Source: Planctomycetia bacterium
Lineage (GTDB): Bacteria; Planctomycetota; Planctomycetia; Pirellulales; UBA1268
Direction of reading: 5' to 3'
DNA: 33,672 nucleotides
NCBI GenBank assembly: GCA_021414115.1
Contig: JAIOPD010000134.1
Span: forward strand, 1-33,672
The position numbers were made by a program, and so were the translations under genes. Of this stretch, positions 8,053 through 20,159 are shown piece after piece. The notes beneath the pieces are model-generated. The model searched no databases, had not been told where the DNA came from, and saw only the letters and a list, made by a program, of their open reading frames with translations. The first letter of the stretch is position 1. Every line of letters starts with the position of its first letter.

Positions 8053-8111
8053 CGTTCACGAGAGCGGCGGCATGCATGCCGCCGCGTGGGTCAGGCTCGA
8101 CCCAGTGAACG
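8053..8111 (-). other. Predicted three-way-junction structure in the 5' region of the SPRLS gene
   Basis: CGTTCAC (8053-8059) pairs with GTGAACG (8105-8111) as a closing stem. Inside are two hairpins: a perfect 22-base palindrome at 8064-8085 centred on CATGCATG, and TGGGTC / GACCCA (8087-8092 and 8099-8104) around a 6-base loop. The second hairpin abuts the closing stem, giving a compact 59-nt junction that ends 28 bases before the SPRLS gene start. It could be a leader RNA, a processing or termination structure after the amidohydrolase, or a DNA-level palindromic element. The rest of 8025-8229 shows nothing I can support. Confidence 0.55.
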
Positions 8112-8229
8112 ACGTTAGTTCGCCGTCGGGCCAAAGCAAGCCGCCACGGCACCACGATGGGCATCACGGAAAACGGGTATCCGCTGGCTCTGAGCGGCTC
8201 TTCGGCGGCTGCCGGTGGTGATCGCTCGC

Positions 8230-11640
<3,411 letters not shown>

Positions 11641-11718
11641 GGCGGGCTCACGTACGGGGAAAGAAACGGACCAGGGAATCGTGAACCCTGAAAGTGTAGC
11701 GACACCCCGGGCCGTCAC

Positions 11719-11843
11719 GGCATCGGGTGCTCGGGAAGCCCGGAGCGCGAGCGACGGGTCTACGGGTGGCGGATCTTTTGGTGACGCGGAACGGATTGGG
11801 GTGGAGGGCGTATTCCCCGCGCTCGCGCTTGGGGCTTCCCGAG
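11719..11843 (+). repeat. Dispersed repeat family 1, copy C
   Basis: This copy lies between the divergent amidohydrolase and hydrogenase delta genes. Its ends are GGAAGCCCGGAGCGCGAGCG and CGCTCGCGCTTGGGGCTTCC, with GGTGGAGGGCGTATTCCCCG before the right end. It is preceded by GGCATCGGGTGCTCG, which is also present in copy D. Copies B and C have the same orientation and bracket the 6.3 kb segment between the two hydrogenase half-operons. It fills most of the 11641-11935 intergenic region. Confidence 0.88.
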
Positions 11844-11857
11844 GGGAGGCGGTGTCG

Positions 11858-11887
11858 TTGTCCTTGCCGTGGGCAAACCGCGATAAT
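11858..11887 (+). promoter_or_regulatory. Candidate sigma-70 promoter for the hydrogenase delta-alpha genes
   Basis: TTGTCC (11858-11863) and GATAAT (11882-11887) are separated by 18 bases and lie about 50 bases upstream of the delta-subunit ATG, just beyond repeat copy C. The match is moderate and rests on the general bacterial consensus only. If real, it explains how delta-alpha is expressed independently of beta-gamma. Confidence 0.3.
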
Positions 11888-11935
11888 GCCGAGGAACCTT
11901 TTCGCGGCACACCCTCGGGATTCGGGCTCTTCACG

Positions 11936-12718
11936 ATGATCCCCAAACCTCGCCTCGCCGTGTTCAAGTTCGCCTCGTGCGACGGCTGCCAGTTGCAGCT
12001 GCTCGAGGCCGAGGACCGGCTGCTCGAGATCGCCGCGAAGGTCGAGATCGATCACTTTCTCGAGGCGCGGTCGCAGGTCGTGCCCGGCCCGTACGATGTC
12101 GGGCTCGTGGAGGGCTCGATCACGACGGCCGAAGACGCCGAGCGGATCCGGGAGATCCGCCGCCAGTGCCGGTTCCTCGTCACGATCGGTGCCTGCGCGA
12201 CGGCAGGCGGGATCCAGGCCCTGCGAAACTGGGGGCGGATCGAGGACTTCGTGTCGAGCGTCTATGCCACGCCGGCCTTCATCGACACGCTCGCCACGAG
12301 CACGTCGATCGCCGACCATGTGCCCGTGGACTTCGAGCTCCGTGGCTGCCCGATCGACCGTGGCCAGCTCCTCGATCTGATCACGGCGCTGGTTCTCGGC
12401 CGCAAGCCTCACGTGCCGGGGCACAGCGTGTGTGTCGAATGCAAGGCCCGTGGCACGGTCTGCGTAGCTGTGGCCAAGGGAATCGCCTGCCTCGGGCCGG
12501 TCACCCAGGCGGGCTGCGGCGCGATCTGCCCGGCCCACGATCGCGAATGCTTCGGCTGCTTCGGCCCGAGCGAGTCGCCAAACCTCGTGAGCCTCACCGG
12601 CTTCTACGAGCATCGCGGCACGCCCCGCCACACGCTCGTGCGGCTCGTGCGGTCGTTCAACGGCTATGCCCCCGCGTTTCGGGCGGAGAGCGACCGGCTG
12701 GAGGCGAAGTCGACGTGA
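11936..12718 (+). CDS. hydD: Group 3b-type [NiFe]-hydrogenase delta (small) subunit
   Basis: This 260-residue protein is the Fe-S small subunit of a cytoplasmic [NiFe]-hydrogenase. It lacks a Tat signal and starts directly with the proximal cluster motif [13 protein letters not shown] (Cys15, Cys18), followed by [32 protein letters not shown], and a Cys-rich C-terminal part ([37 protein letters not shown]) that would hold the remaining clusters. The missing signal peptide and absence of a membrane anchor gene fit a soluble group 3 enzyme. ATG 11936 is the first start giving the family N-terminus; the open frame upstream is repeat copy C. The alpha gene begins at a GTGA overlap with its stop. 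Its beta-gamma partners lie 6.3 kb upstream. Confidence 0.92.
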   Translation: MIPKPRLAVFKFASCDGCQLQLLEAEDRLLEIAAKVEIDHFLEARSQVVPGPYDVGLVEGSITTAEDAERIREIRRQCRFLVTIGACATAGGIQALRNWGRIEDFVSSVYATPAFIDTLATSTSIADHVPVDFELRGCPIDRGQLLDLITALVLGRKPHVPGHSVCVECKARGTVCVAVAKGIACLGPVTQAGCGAICPAHDRECFGCFGPSESPNLVSLTGFYEHRGTPRHTLVRLVRSFNGYAPAFRAESDRLEAKST

Positions 12719-14010
12719 GCACGATCCGACGGTTCAGCGTGAAGTCGCTCACCCGCGTCGAAGGGGAGGGCTCGCTCCGCGTCCGCGTGGTCGACGGAGC
12801 GATCGAGATCGCCGAGTTTTCGATCTACGAGCCGCCACGGTTCTTCGAAAGGCTCGTCCGCGGCCGCGAAGTCCGCGAGGTGCCCGACATCGTGGCGCGA
12901 ATCTGCGGCATCTGCCCGGTGGCCTATCAGGTGACGGCCTGCGAGGCACTGGAGAAGACCCTGGGAATCGCCGTCACGCCCGACATCCGCCGACTCCGCC
13001 GGCTGCTCTACTGCGGCGAGTGGATCCAGAGCCACGCCCTCCATGTGCACCTGCTCCACGCGCCGGATTTTCTCGGTGCCGAGAGCGGCTTCACGCTCGC
13101 CGCGACGCATCCGGATCTCGTGAACCGCGGCCTGCGGCTCAAGAGCATCGGTACCCGGATGATGGAGGTGATCGGGGGCCGCGCGGTGCACCCGATCAAC
13201 GTCACGGTCGGGGGTTTTTATCGCAGCCCGGCGGCGGCCGACATCCGCGGGCTGTTGCCCGACCTCGAGTGGGGGCTCGCCGCGTCGCTCGAGATGATCA
13301 CCGAGGTGAGCCGATTCGACTTTCCGGGCATGCCGCACGACTACGACTGCGTGTCGCTGCGGCCGGCCGCGGGCTATCCCGTCGACGAGGGGCGGATCGT
13401 CTCGAGCCGCGGGCTCGACGTCGACGTGGCCGACTACGAGCGGCACTTCGCGGAACGGCAGGTGCCGTGGAGCACGGCGCTGCACAGCCTGACCGTGCCC
13501 GACGAGCGGCCGTACCTCGTGGGGCCGCTCGCCCGGGTCAATCTCTGCCACGACCGGCTGCCCCCCCTGGCTCGCCGGGCCGCGGAGTCGTGCGGGCTCG
13601 AGTTTCCGCTGCGGCTTTCCGCGCAGAGCATCGTGGCCCGGGCGATCGAGATCGCGGCGGCCTTCGAGGAGGCGGTCGGAATCGCGCGGGAGGCCGTGGC
13701 GGAGATCGCGCCCTGCCGCATCGACTACGACCTTCGACCGGGCGTGGGCTGCCACGCCACCGAGGCGCCGCGCGGACTGCTCTATCACCGCTACGAGATA
13801 GGTGATGATGGACTGATCGCCCATGCGAACATCGTGCCGCCGACGTCGCAAAATCAGGCACAGATCGAGGCCGATCTCAAGGCGATCCTGCCCACGGCGC
13901 TCGTGCTCGACGACGCCGCCGCCACCCATGCCTGCGAGCGGCTGATCCGTGACTACGACCCGTGTATCAGCTGTGCCACGCACTTCCTCAGGCTCGCCAT
14001 CGAACGGTAG
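12715..14010 (+). CDS. hydA: Group 3b-type [NiFe]-hydrogenase alpha (large, catalytic) subunit
   Basis: This 431-residue protein carries both nickel-binding motifs: L1 [11 protein letters not shown] (Cys64, Cys67) and L2 DPCISCATH (Cys417, Cys420, His423). Other family parts are [15 protein letters not shown] at the N-terminus and [15 protein letters not shown]. Eight residues (FLRLAIER) follow His423 and would be the tail removed by the maturation endopeptidase after nickel insertion. The L1 form with Pro-Val-Ala-Tyr fits group 3b (NADP-linked, sulfhydrogenase family). The start is GTG 12715, overlapping the delta stop codon by four bases. It converges on hypE with about 70 bases between. 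With delta, gamma and beta it would catalyse reversible H2 oxidation coupled to NAD(P). Confidence 0.93.
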   Translation: MSTIRRFSVKSLTRVEGEGSLRVRVVDGAIEIAEFSIYEPPRFFERLVRGREVREVPDIVARICGICPVAYQVTACEALEKTLGIAVTPDIRRLRRLLYCGEWIQSHALHVHLLHAPDFLGAESGFTLAATHPDLVNRGLRLKSIGTRMMEVIGGRAVHPINVTVGGFYRSPAAADIRGLLPDLEWGLAASLEMITEVSRFDFPGMPHDYDCVSLRPAAGYPVDEGRIVSSRGLDVDVADYERHFAERQVPWSTALHSLTVPDERPYLVGPLARVNLCHDRLPPLARRAAESCGLEFPLRLSAQSIVARAIEIAAAFEEAVGIAREAVAEIAPCRIDYDLRPGVGCHATEAPRGLLYHRYEIGDDGLIAHANIVPPTSQNQAQIEADLKAILPTALVLDDAAATHACERLIRDYDPCISCATHFLRLAIER

Positions 14011-14078
14011 GCGTGGGCGTGTGGCGTCGGGCTTCCTGGATTCATCTCATGACCAGGTTTCTCAATCGCCAGGAACAA

Positions 14079-15152
14079 CTAGCAGATTCTCGGCAGTTGC
14101 TCGCCGAGTGGCATCGGGATCACGCGGGTGCCGCCGATGGCGGTCCGCATCACCACCATTCGCGGATGCCGCTCGACCACGCGGCCGATGGCCACGGCGT
14201 CGTGGCCGTGTTCGTGGGCCCGCATCACGGCGAGGATTCGTTCGGCGGCGTCGTCCGGCACGACGGCGAGGAGCTTGCCCTCGTTGGCCACCTGGAGCGG
14301 ATCGAGCCCGAGGATCTCGCAGGCTGCGGCCACCTGCGGACGCACCGGGATCGCCTGCTCGTCGATCTCGATGCCGACGCTGGCGAGGCCCGCGATCTCG
14401 ACGAGGCTCGTCGCCGCGCCACCGCGGGTGGGGTCGCGCAGGAGTCGGATCGTGGGACAGGCCGCCAGCATCGCAGCAACGAGTCCGTGAAGCGGCGCCG
14501 AATCGCTCACGATCTCGGCCTCAAACGCGAGCCCCTCGCGAACGCTCATGATCGCCATGCCGTGGTCGCCGAGCGTGCCGCTCGCGAGCACCACGTCGCC
14601 GGGCCGGACCGGCTCCACGCCGATGCCGATCCCCGGCGGCACGATGCCGACCCCCGCCGTATTGATGTAGACGCCGTCGCCGTGGCCGCGCTCGACCACC
14701 TTCGTGTCGCCCGTCACGATCCGCACGCCAGCCGCCGCGGCGGCCACTGCCATCCGCCGCGCCACCTCGGCCAGCTCACCGATCGCGAGCCCCTCCTCGA
14801 TGATGAAGCCGGCCGTCAGGTAGAGCGGCCGGCCGCCGCTCATCGCGAGATCGTTGACGGTGCCGTTGACGGCGAGGTCGCCGATCGAGCCGCCGGGAAA
14901 GAAGAGCGGCCGCACCACGTAGGAATCGGTCGAGAGGGCGAGCCGTCCACCGCCGGCGAGGTCGGCGGCGATCTCGATCACGGTCGAATCGCCGAGCCGG
15001 TCGAGCAGGGAATTCGAGAACGCCGGCAGAAAGACATGCTCGATCAGGTCGCGGGAAAGCGCCCCGCCCCCGCCGTGCCCCATGACCACGTGCGGGTAGT
15101 CGCGGAGCGGCAGCGGGCAGGCAAAGGCCGCGATGTCGGGTGTGTCGGTCAT
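14079..15152 (-). CDS. hypE: Hydrogenase maturation protein HypE
   Basis: This 357-residue protein matches HypE, which dehydrates the carbamoyl group attached to its C-terminal cysteine to a thiocyanate, the CN source for the NiFe active site. It shows MGHGGGGALSRDLIE near the N-terminus, STDSYVVRPLFFPGG, GTVNDLAMSGGRP, GDTKVVERGHGDG, LRDPTRGG, and ends with the hallmark PRIC, whose Cys357 carries the group. ATG 15152 (MTDTPDIAAF) was preferred to an upstream in-frame Met at 15245 with no family match. It is the last gene of a hypC-hypD-hypE cluster, 58 bases after hypD, and faces the hydrogenase alpha gene. Confidence 0.95.
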   Translation of the reverse strand: MTDTPDIAAFACPLPLRDYPHVVMGHGGGGALSRDLIEHVFLPAFSNSLLDRLGDSTVIEIAADLAGGGRLALSTDSYVVRPLFFPGGSIGDLAVNGTVNDLAMSGGRPLYLTAGFIIEEGLAIGELAEVARRMAVAAAAAGVRIVTGDTKVVERGHGDGVYINTAGVGIVPPGIGIGVEPVRPGDVVLASGTLGDHGMAIMSVREGLAFEAEIVSDSAPLHGLVAAMLAACPTIRLLRDPTRGGAATSLVEIAGLASVGIEIDEQAIPVRPQVAAACEILGLDPLQVANEGKLLAVVPDDAAERILAVMRAHEHGHDAVAIGRVVERHPRMVVMRTAIGGTRVIPMPLGEQLPRIC

Positions 15153-15210
15153 TGCGATTGCTTTCCGACGCCTCCGGGTCTCCGCCCGCTCCCGACCATG
15201 ACACGGCAAC

Positions 15211-16314
15211 TCATGCCGCTCCGGAGTCGGACCACCGGCCAGCATTGTAGTAGGCCGCGCAGGCGCCCTCGCTTGACACCATCGTCGCCCCGAGCGGCGT
15301 GCGTGGTGTGCACTCCTTCCCGAAGGCGGGGCACTGGTTGGGCTTGAGCGTGCCCTTCAAGACCTCGCCGGCTTTGCAGAGGGGGGACTCGACGGCGGTG
15401 ATGTCGCTCACCGCAAACCGGATCTCGGCGTCATGGTCGCGGTAGGCGCCGGCCAGCCGCCAGCCGCTCGCCGGAATCACGCCGATCCCCCGCCAGGGGC
15501 GGTCGACCGGCGCGAACACCTCCGCGATCACCCGCCGCGCCGGCTCGTTGCCCCGCTCGGTCACGACGCGGGCGTAGGCATTCTCCAGTTCGTGGCGGCC
15601 CTGCTCGAGCTGCAGGACCGTCCGGCGGATGCCCTCCAGGAGGTCGAGCGGCTCGAAGCCCGTGACCACGATCGGCACCCGAAACCGTTCGGCGAGCGGC
15701 GGATACTGCCAGGTGCCCATCACGCTGCACACATGTCCCGCCGCGAGGAATGCATTCACTCGGTTCCCGGGGCTCCGCATGATCGCCTCGATGGCCGGCG
15801 GCACGAGCACGTGCGACACGAGCATCGAGAAGTTTCTGAGGCCCTGCTGCTTCGCGAGCTTCACGGCCATGGCGTTGGCCGGCGCCGTCGTCTCGAAGCC
15901 GATCGCCAGAAACACCACCTCTCGGTCGGGGTGGGCTTGAGCGAGCTTCACGGCGTCGAGCGGCGAGTAGACGACGCGGACGTCGCCGCCGCGGCCCTTG
16001 ACCGAAAACAGATTCTCGCGGGAGCCCGGCACGCGGAGCATGTCGCCGAACGAGCAGAAGATCACCCCCGGCGTGGCCGCGATGGCCAGGGCACGGTCGA
16101 TCGTTTCGAGCGGCGTCACGCAGACGGGGCAGCCCGGCCCGTGGATCAACTCCACCTCGGGGGGCAGGAGCTGGTCCACGCCGTTTCTGATGATGGAGTG
16201 GGTCTGGCCGCCGCAGACCTCCATGATGGCCCACGGCCGCGTCGCGATCCGGCCGATCTCGGCGGCCAGCCGCCGGGCCGTGTCCGCGTCGCGGTATTCC
16301 GTGAGGTGTTTCAT
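15211..16314 (-). CDS. hypD: Hydrogenase maturation protein HypD
   Basis: This 367-residue protein matches HypD, the Fe-S scaffold on which, with HypC, the Fe(CN)2CO unit is assembled. Visible signatures are [10 protein letters not shown] (Cys34), [11 protein letters not shown] (Cys62, Cys65), [33 protein letters not shown], and the C-terminal Cys-containing part around [21 protein letters not shown] and [10 protein letters not shown] that binds the 4Fe-4S cluster. ATG 16314 overlaps the hypC stop codon as ATGA, so the pair is coupled. A longer in-frame extension upstream is the hypC gene in another frame and was rejected. Confidence 0.96.
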   Translation of the reverse strand: MKHLTEYRDADTARRLAAEIGRIATRPWAIMEVCGGQTHSIIRNGVDQLLPPEVELIHGPGCPVCVTPLETIDRALAIAATPGVIFCSFGDMLRVPGSRENLFSVKGRGGDVRVVYSPLDAVKLAQAHPDREVVFLAIGFETTAPANAMAVKLAKQQGLRNFSMLVSHVLVPPAIEAIMRSPGNRVNAFLAAGHVCSVMGTWQYPPLAERFRVPIVVTGFEPLDLLEGIRRTVLQLEQGRHELENAYARVVTERGNEPARRVIAEVFAPVDRPWRGIGVIPASGWRLAGAYRDHDAEIRFAVSDITAVESPLCKAGEVLKGTLKPNQCPAFGKECTPRTPLGATMVSSEGACAAYYNAGRWSDSGAA

Positions 16315-16586
16315 GGCCCGGCCCCGGCCTCGTCGCCGCGGAGTTCGTCGAGGCTCTCCTCGAGGAGGCCGAGGTCGGCAAAGGTCTGGAGCGTGGCCAG
16401 GGCCGAGGCCTCGTCGATTTTCGAGATCGCAAAGCCCACGTGAACGATGGTGTAGTCGCCGACGGCGATGTCGGGAAGGTAGGCGAGGCAGACGTCCTTG
16501 ACGACGCCGCCGAAGTTTACGCGACCCATCCGCGTGCCGCTCTCCTCGTGGATCGATTCGACCATCCCCGGAACAGCCAGGCACAT
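16311..16586 (-). CDS. hypC: Hydrogenase maturation chaperone HypC
   Basis: This 91-residue protein begins with the invariant MCLAVPG of HypC/HybG, whose Cys2 binds the iron unit passed from HypD to the large subunit. The sequence continues with [38 protein letters not shown] in family order. Length is typical, with a slightly acidic C-terminal tail. It is the first gene of the hypCDE transcript, and a short dyad at 16611-16627 lies just upstream. Confidence 0.96.
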   Translation of the reverse strand: MCLAVPGMVESIHEESGTRMGRVNFGGVVKDVCLAYLPDIAVGDYTIVHVGFAISKIDEASALATLQTFADLGLLEESLDELRGDEAGAGP

Positions 16587-16610
16587 CAGTCACATCCCCT
16601 CTGTCGACGC

Positions 16611-16627
16611 ATCACACGATTTGTGAT
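16611..16627 (-). promoter_or_regulatory. Candidate operator dyad upstream of hypC
   Basis: ATCACA and TGTGAT form a 6-bp dyad with a 5-base spacer, 25-41 bases upstream of the hypC start. The arms recall CRP/FNR-family half sites, but their order and spacing differ from the consensus and no cognate regulator is seen. The remainder of the 16587-16757 gap contains only a small GTCGCC/GGCGAC hairpin (16658-16672) without a T-tract. Confidence 0.25.
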
Positions 16628-16757
16628 CGAGTCGGTTGCCGCGTCGAACTCATTGTTGTCGCCAGCGGCGACGTTGTCCTGCCAGGGGGGGGCTGCCGCG
16701 GCGAAACGGCGCGGTGTGCGGTGGACAAGGGCCTCCGGGCGTCGCGGCGTCCATCGG

Positions 16758-17105
16758 TCATGCGGGCTTCACCCAGACGACACCCGCCGTCACCCGCAGC
16801 GGAAACGGCTCGAGCCGGCACTCCGGCTTGGAAAGGCAGTCGCCGGTGTCGGTGTCGAACCGAAAGCCGTGCCACGGGCAGGTGATCGTGCCGGCCTCAG
16901 AATCGCACATCCCGCGGTCGAGCGGCAGGCCGACATGGCCGCAGGCGTTGCGGAAAGCGCGGAGTTCGTCCTTCACGCGGAGCACGAGAATCTTCGCGCC
17001 ACCTCCCTCGAAGGCCGCCGGCTTGGCGGCCGTCACGTCGGCGACCTTCGGACCCTCGTACCATCCGCTCGTGTCTTCCGGCAGGCGCGGCTGGACCGGT
17101 TCCAT
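16758..17105 (-). CDS. Small Rieske-type [2Fe-2S] ferredoxin
   Basis: This 115-residue soluble protein carries a complete Rieske site, Cys55-x-His57 (ACGHVGLPLD) and Cys76-x2-His79 (CPWHGFRFD), followed by the DTGDCLSKP segment seen in dioxygenase-type Rieske ferredoxins. It has no signal peptide or membrane segment, so it acts in the cytoplasm as an electron carrier or as a domain partner. It lies upstream of hypC on the same strand, with a 171-base gap. Rieske proteins occur in some hydrogenase gene clusters, and its position suggests a link, but no oxygenase or obvious partner is adjacent. Confidence 0.88.
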   Translation of the reverse strand: MEPVQPRLPEDTSGWYEGPKVADVTAAKPAAFEGGGAKILVLRVKDELRAFRNACGHVGLPLDRGMCDSEAGTITCPWHGFRFDTDTGDCLSKPECRLEPFPLRVTAGVVWVKPA

Positions 17106-17122
17106 GCGTGGCTCCGGCGGGC

Positions 17123-18664
17123 CTAGGGCGCGGTGGTGGGCTCGGCCGTGACGAGCACGTCCTGCGGGTCCTCGACGAGCACGAGACCGCGAAAGCGAAC
17201 CTCCTGCGGCACCTTATTGGAGTGCAGTTGCAGGCCGATCGGTCCCGCCTCGCAGAGCTCCGGCTTGGGGTCTGTCCAGTCGAGCACCGCCTTGCCGTTG
17301 ACGGCCATCCGGATCCGGCTTCCGATCGCGAGGATCTCCAACTGGTTCCAATCGTGCTGCTTGCCGGCGGCCTTCGCCCTGCCGCCTTGATCGCCCGAGA
17401 TGCCGTTGCGGCGATAGAGGTCGTAGAGACCCCAGCCCGATGGGAACATCACGAGGTGGCCCTGGTAGCTCGACGACTCGCCATCCTTGTCGAACTTCTT
17501 TCCCCAGATCGCCACGCCCGAGTGCATCTCGCTCGTCGCGAGCTTGCCTTCGAGGAGGAGCCGGAAGTTGCGATAGGGCTTCTTCGTGAGCAGGTAGGTG
17601 CTCACCGGCGGGGCGTTTTCCGCCGTGTTCTTCGCCACGATCTCGCCGCCATCGACCGACCAGTAGGGATCGATGTGCCCTTCCCAGCCCTCGAGGTCGC
17701 GGCCGTTGAAGAGCCGCACGGACTTCCCGCGCTCCTCTGCCGGGAGCGAGACCGACGAGACCCAGTCGGTCGCCGCCGCCTGTTCACCTGCCGAGAGTTG
17801 CAGTTCCGGCGCGATCGCGCCGTCGTCGCCCAGGCGGCCGGCCGACCAGAGGAGGCCGCGGGTCACGAGGTCGAGGTAGCGGTCGTCGGCGACCGTCTCG
17901 TTGTTGTGCCCGAGTGACGTGCTGAAGATCCGCGTGCGGTTGGGGCCAAACTCGTTGGTCCACGCCACCGCCGTCGTCACCTCCGCGGGCTTGGCGGCAG
18001 GATCCGCGGGTTCGCCCTGCTTCGGTTTCGGCGGGATCGCCTGCGTGCCCTTGGCCAGCACCGTCGCCGACGGGAACACCTGGATGTTGTTGTAGAGCTC
18101 CTCGTTGATCGTCGTCCAATCGGCGAGGGCCTTCACGATCGGGTGCGACCGGTCGCCAAACGCGATCGCGATCGGGAACTGGGGCCCGTGGCTGGTTGAC
18201 TGGATGCCGATCATCTCGAACCAGCCTGCATTGTCGGCGCCCGCCGCGACCTTCTCCTTGAAATCGCCCCAGCGGTAGGAGTGCATGGCGCAGTGGATGT
18301 TGACGGCCGGCGTCCCGCGGCGGTGCGCCGCGAGGATTCGCGCGACGTAGTCGCGGTCGGCGACGTCCGCCGAGCACTCGTCATGCAGGATCACGTCGTA
18401 GCCGCGGTCCCAGTCGTCCTTCGCGTAGACGTCGAACGTGGCCTTCGTCGACTTGTCGGGGTTGTAGGCGACCTCGACATGGGCCCGCGTCCGCGACTCG
18501 ATGCCCTTCTTGAGGAGTTGCGTCTGCGTGGCGTAGTCGTGGCAGCACCCGCCGGCCACGAGCAGCACCTGGAGCGGCTTGGTCGGTTCGGCGGCATGAA
18601 CGGCGACCGCGCAGGCGGCGAGGGCAAACCCGAGCATCGGGGCAAGGAACTGTCGGCTGAGCAT
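17123..18664 (-). CDS. Secreted ThuA - DUF1080 (3-keto-disaccharide hydrolase) fusion protein
   Basis: This 513-residue protein has a signal peptide (about 1-25, ending near VHAAEP). A ThuA-like trehalose-utilisation domain covers about 30-280 (VLLVAGGCCHDYATQT, INIHCAMHSYRW-like VNIHCAMHSYRWGDF, and FSTSLGHNNETV). A DUF1080 / 3-keto-disaccharide hydrolase, concanavalin-like domain covers about 325-505 (SVRLFNGRDLEGWEGH, SVDGGEIVAKN, NGKAVLDWTD, GPIGLQLHS). Such proteins act outside the cytoplasm in carbohydrate processing. ATG 18664 is preceded by GGAGG six bases upstream and starts the signal peptide; in-frame sequence beyond it is not coding. It is the last gene of a three-gene block with DUF1501 and DUF1553 proteins, typical of planctomycetes. 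Confidence 0.88.
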   Translation of the reverse strand: MLSRQFLAPMLGFALAACAVAVHAAEPTKPLQVLLVAGGCCHDYATQTQLLKKGIESRTRAHVEVAYNPDKSTKATFDVYAKDDWDRGYDVILHDECSADVADRDYVARILAAHRRGTPAVNIHCAMHSYRWGDFKEKVAAGADNAGWFEMIGIQSTSHGPQFPIAIAFGDRSHPIVKALADWTTINEELYNNIQVFPSATVLAKGTQAIPPKPKQGEPADPAAKPAEVTTAVAWTNEFGPNRTRIFSTSLGHNNETVADDRYLDLVTRGLLWSAGRLGDDGAIAPELQLSAGEQAAATDWVSSVSLPAEERGKSVRLFNGRDLEGWEGHIDPYWSVDGGEIVAKNTAENAPPVSTYLLTKKPYRNFRLLLEGKLATSEMHSGVAIWGKKFDKDGESSSYQGHLVMFPSGWGLYDLYRRNGISGDQGGRAKAAGKQHDWNQLEILAIGSRIRMAVNGKAVLDWTDPKPELCEAGPIGLQLHSNKVPQEVRFRGLVLVEDPQDVLVTAEPTTAP

Positions 18665-18707
18665 GGGGATCCTCCGGAGGTGGCGGAAGAATACCATGGC
18701 GACGGTC

Positions 18708-20159
18708 TCAGGCGAGAATCTCCGCCACGACACGCGCCGGCTCCACGCCGGTGAGCCGGAAGTCGAGCCCCGCGAAGCGATGGGTGAGCCGCTCGTGGTC
18801 GATCCCCAGCAGGTGCAGCACCGTGGCGTGCAGGTCGCGGACATGCACGCGGTTTTCGGTGACGTTGTAGCTGAAGTCGTCGGTTGCGCCGTACGTCATG
18901 CCCGGCTTCACGCCGCCGCCGGCAAGCCACATCGTGAAGCACCGGGGGTGGTGATCGCGGCCCGCCTCGGCGGTCTGCCAGTTGCCCTGTCCCGCGACGC
19001 CGCGACCGAACTCGCCCCCCCAGATCACGAGCGTGTCGTCGAGGAGACCGCGGCGGTCGAGGTCGATCAGGAGCGCCGCGGTGGGCTGGTCGGTATCGCG
19101 ACAGCGGGCGGTGCACCAACTCGCGAGGCGACTGTGGTGGTCCCAGTCGGGATGAAAGAGCTGGATGAACCGCACGCCCCGCTCGGCGAGGCGACGGGCG
19201 AGGATGCAGTTGGCAGCGTAGCTGCCGGGCCGCCGCGAGTCAGGGCCGTACAGAGCGAACGTTTCCTCGGTCTCGTCCGCGAGGTCCACCAGGTCCGGCA
19301 CGCTCGCCTGCATCCGATAGGCCATTTCGTATTGGCGGATCCGCGTCTCGATCTCGGGATCGCCCGTGGCCGCATGTCGCAGCCCGTTGAGCTCCGCGAG
19401 GCCGTCGAGCATACCGCGGCGGAGTTCGCGCGGCAGGCCGGCGGGGTCGCCGAGGTCGAGCACCGTGTCGCGGGCGTTTCGCAGTTTCACGCCCTGGTAA
19501 CGGGAAGGAAGGAATCCCGCGCCCCAGTAGTGGTCGTAGAGCGGCTGATCGCTGGGCCGTTGCATCTTCGAGACCATCACCAGGAAGTCGGGCAGATCGC
19601 GGTTCTCGCTGCCGAGCCCGTAGCTCACCCAGGCGCCCATCGTGGGCCGGCCCGGGATCTGGTTGCCGGTGAGAAACTGTGTCATCGCGGGGGCGTGGTT
19701 GATCTGGTCGGTGTGCATGCTCTTGATGAAGCAGCACTTGTCTGCCACCCGCGCCAGATGCGGCAGCCACTGCCCCACGGTCGCTCCGCTCCGCGGGCAG
19801 CGCGTGAACGTCACCTTCGCCGGCATGACGAGCTGCTTTTGATTGGCCGTCATCATCGTCAGCCGTTGTCCTTGCCGCACCGACTCGGGCAGTTCCTGGC
19901 CGGCCCACTTCACGAGATCGGGCTTGGCATCGAAGAGCTCGAGTTGCGACGGGCCGCCCGACTGCGTGAGAAAGATCACCCGCTTGGCCCGCGGGGCGAA
20001 GTGTGGCAGTCCGGGCAGGCCGACGGCGTCGCCGGCCGCGTGGCCTTCCCGGGCAAGCAACTGGGCAAGCCCCATGGCGCCTATCGAGAGCCCCGTGCCG
20101 CGCGCGAGAAAATGCCGCCGTGTGACCGCGAGGCCACGGTCCTCGTGTTCGTCATTCAT
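18708..20159 (-). CDS. DUF1501 domain protein (Tat-exported, sulfatase-like fold)
   Basis: This 483-residue protein belongs to the DUF1501 family. It has a Tat-like leader with TRRHFLARG (Arg14-Arg15) and a following hydrophobic stretch. Family signatures are KRVIFLTQSGGPSQLELFD, MHTDQINHAPAMTQFLTG, RPTMGAWVSYGLGSEN, FHPDWDHHSRL, DDTLVIWGGEFGRG and GRDHHPRCFTMWLAGGGVK. The family is related to sulfatase/alkaline-phosphatase-like enzymes, but its reaction is not established. Its start overlaps the end of the PSCyt1/DUF1553 gene by eight bases. This pairing is a well-known planctomycete arrangement, and the two products are presumed to work together in the periplasm. Confidence 0.93.
   Translation of the reverse strand: MNDEHEDRGLAVTRRHFLARGTGLSIGAMGLAQLLAREGHAAGDAVGLPGLPHFAPRAKRVIFLTQSGGPSQLELFDAKPDLVKWAGQELPESVRQGQRLTMMTANQKQLVMPAKVTFTRCPRSGATVGQWLPHLARVADKCCFIKSMHTDQINHAPAMTQFLTGNQIPGRPTMGAWVSYGLGSENRDLPDFLVMVSKMQRPSDQPLYDHYWGAGFLPSRYQGVKLRNARDTVLDLGDPAGLPRELRRGMLDGLAELNGLRHAATGDPEIETRIRQYEMAYRMQASVPDLVDLADETEETFALYGPDSRRPGSYAANCILARRLAERGVRFIQLFHPDWDHHSRLASWCTARCRDTDQPTAALLIDLDRRGLLDDTLVIWGGEFGRGVAGQGNWQTAEAGRDHHPRCFTMWLAGGGVKPGMTYGATDDFSYNVTENRVHVRDLHATVLHLLGIDHERLTHRFAGLDFRLTGVEPARVVAEILA

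Noticed and set aside
16315-16593. Upstream in-frame extension of hypD
   Set aside because: This stretch is the hypC coding region in another frame; [10 protein letters not shown] at 16314 is a normal HypD start with ATGA coupling to hypC.
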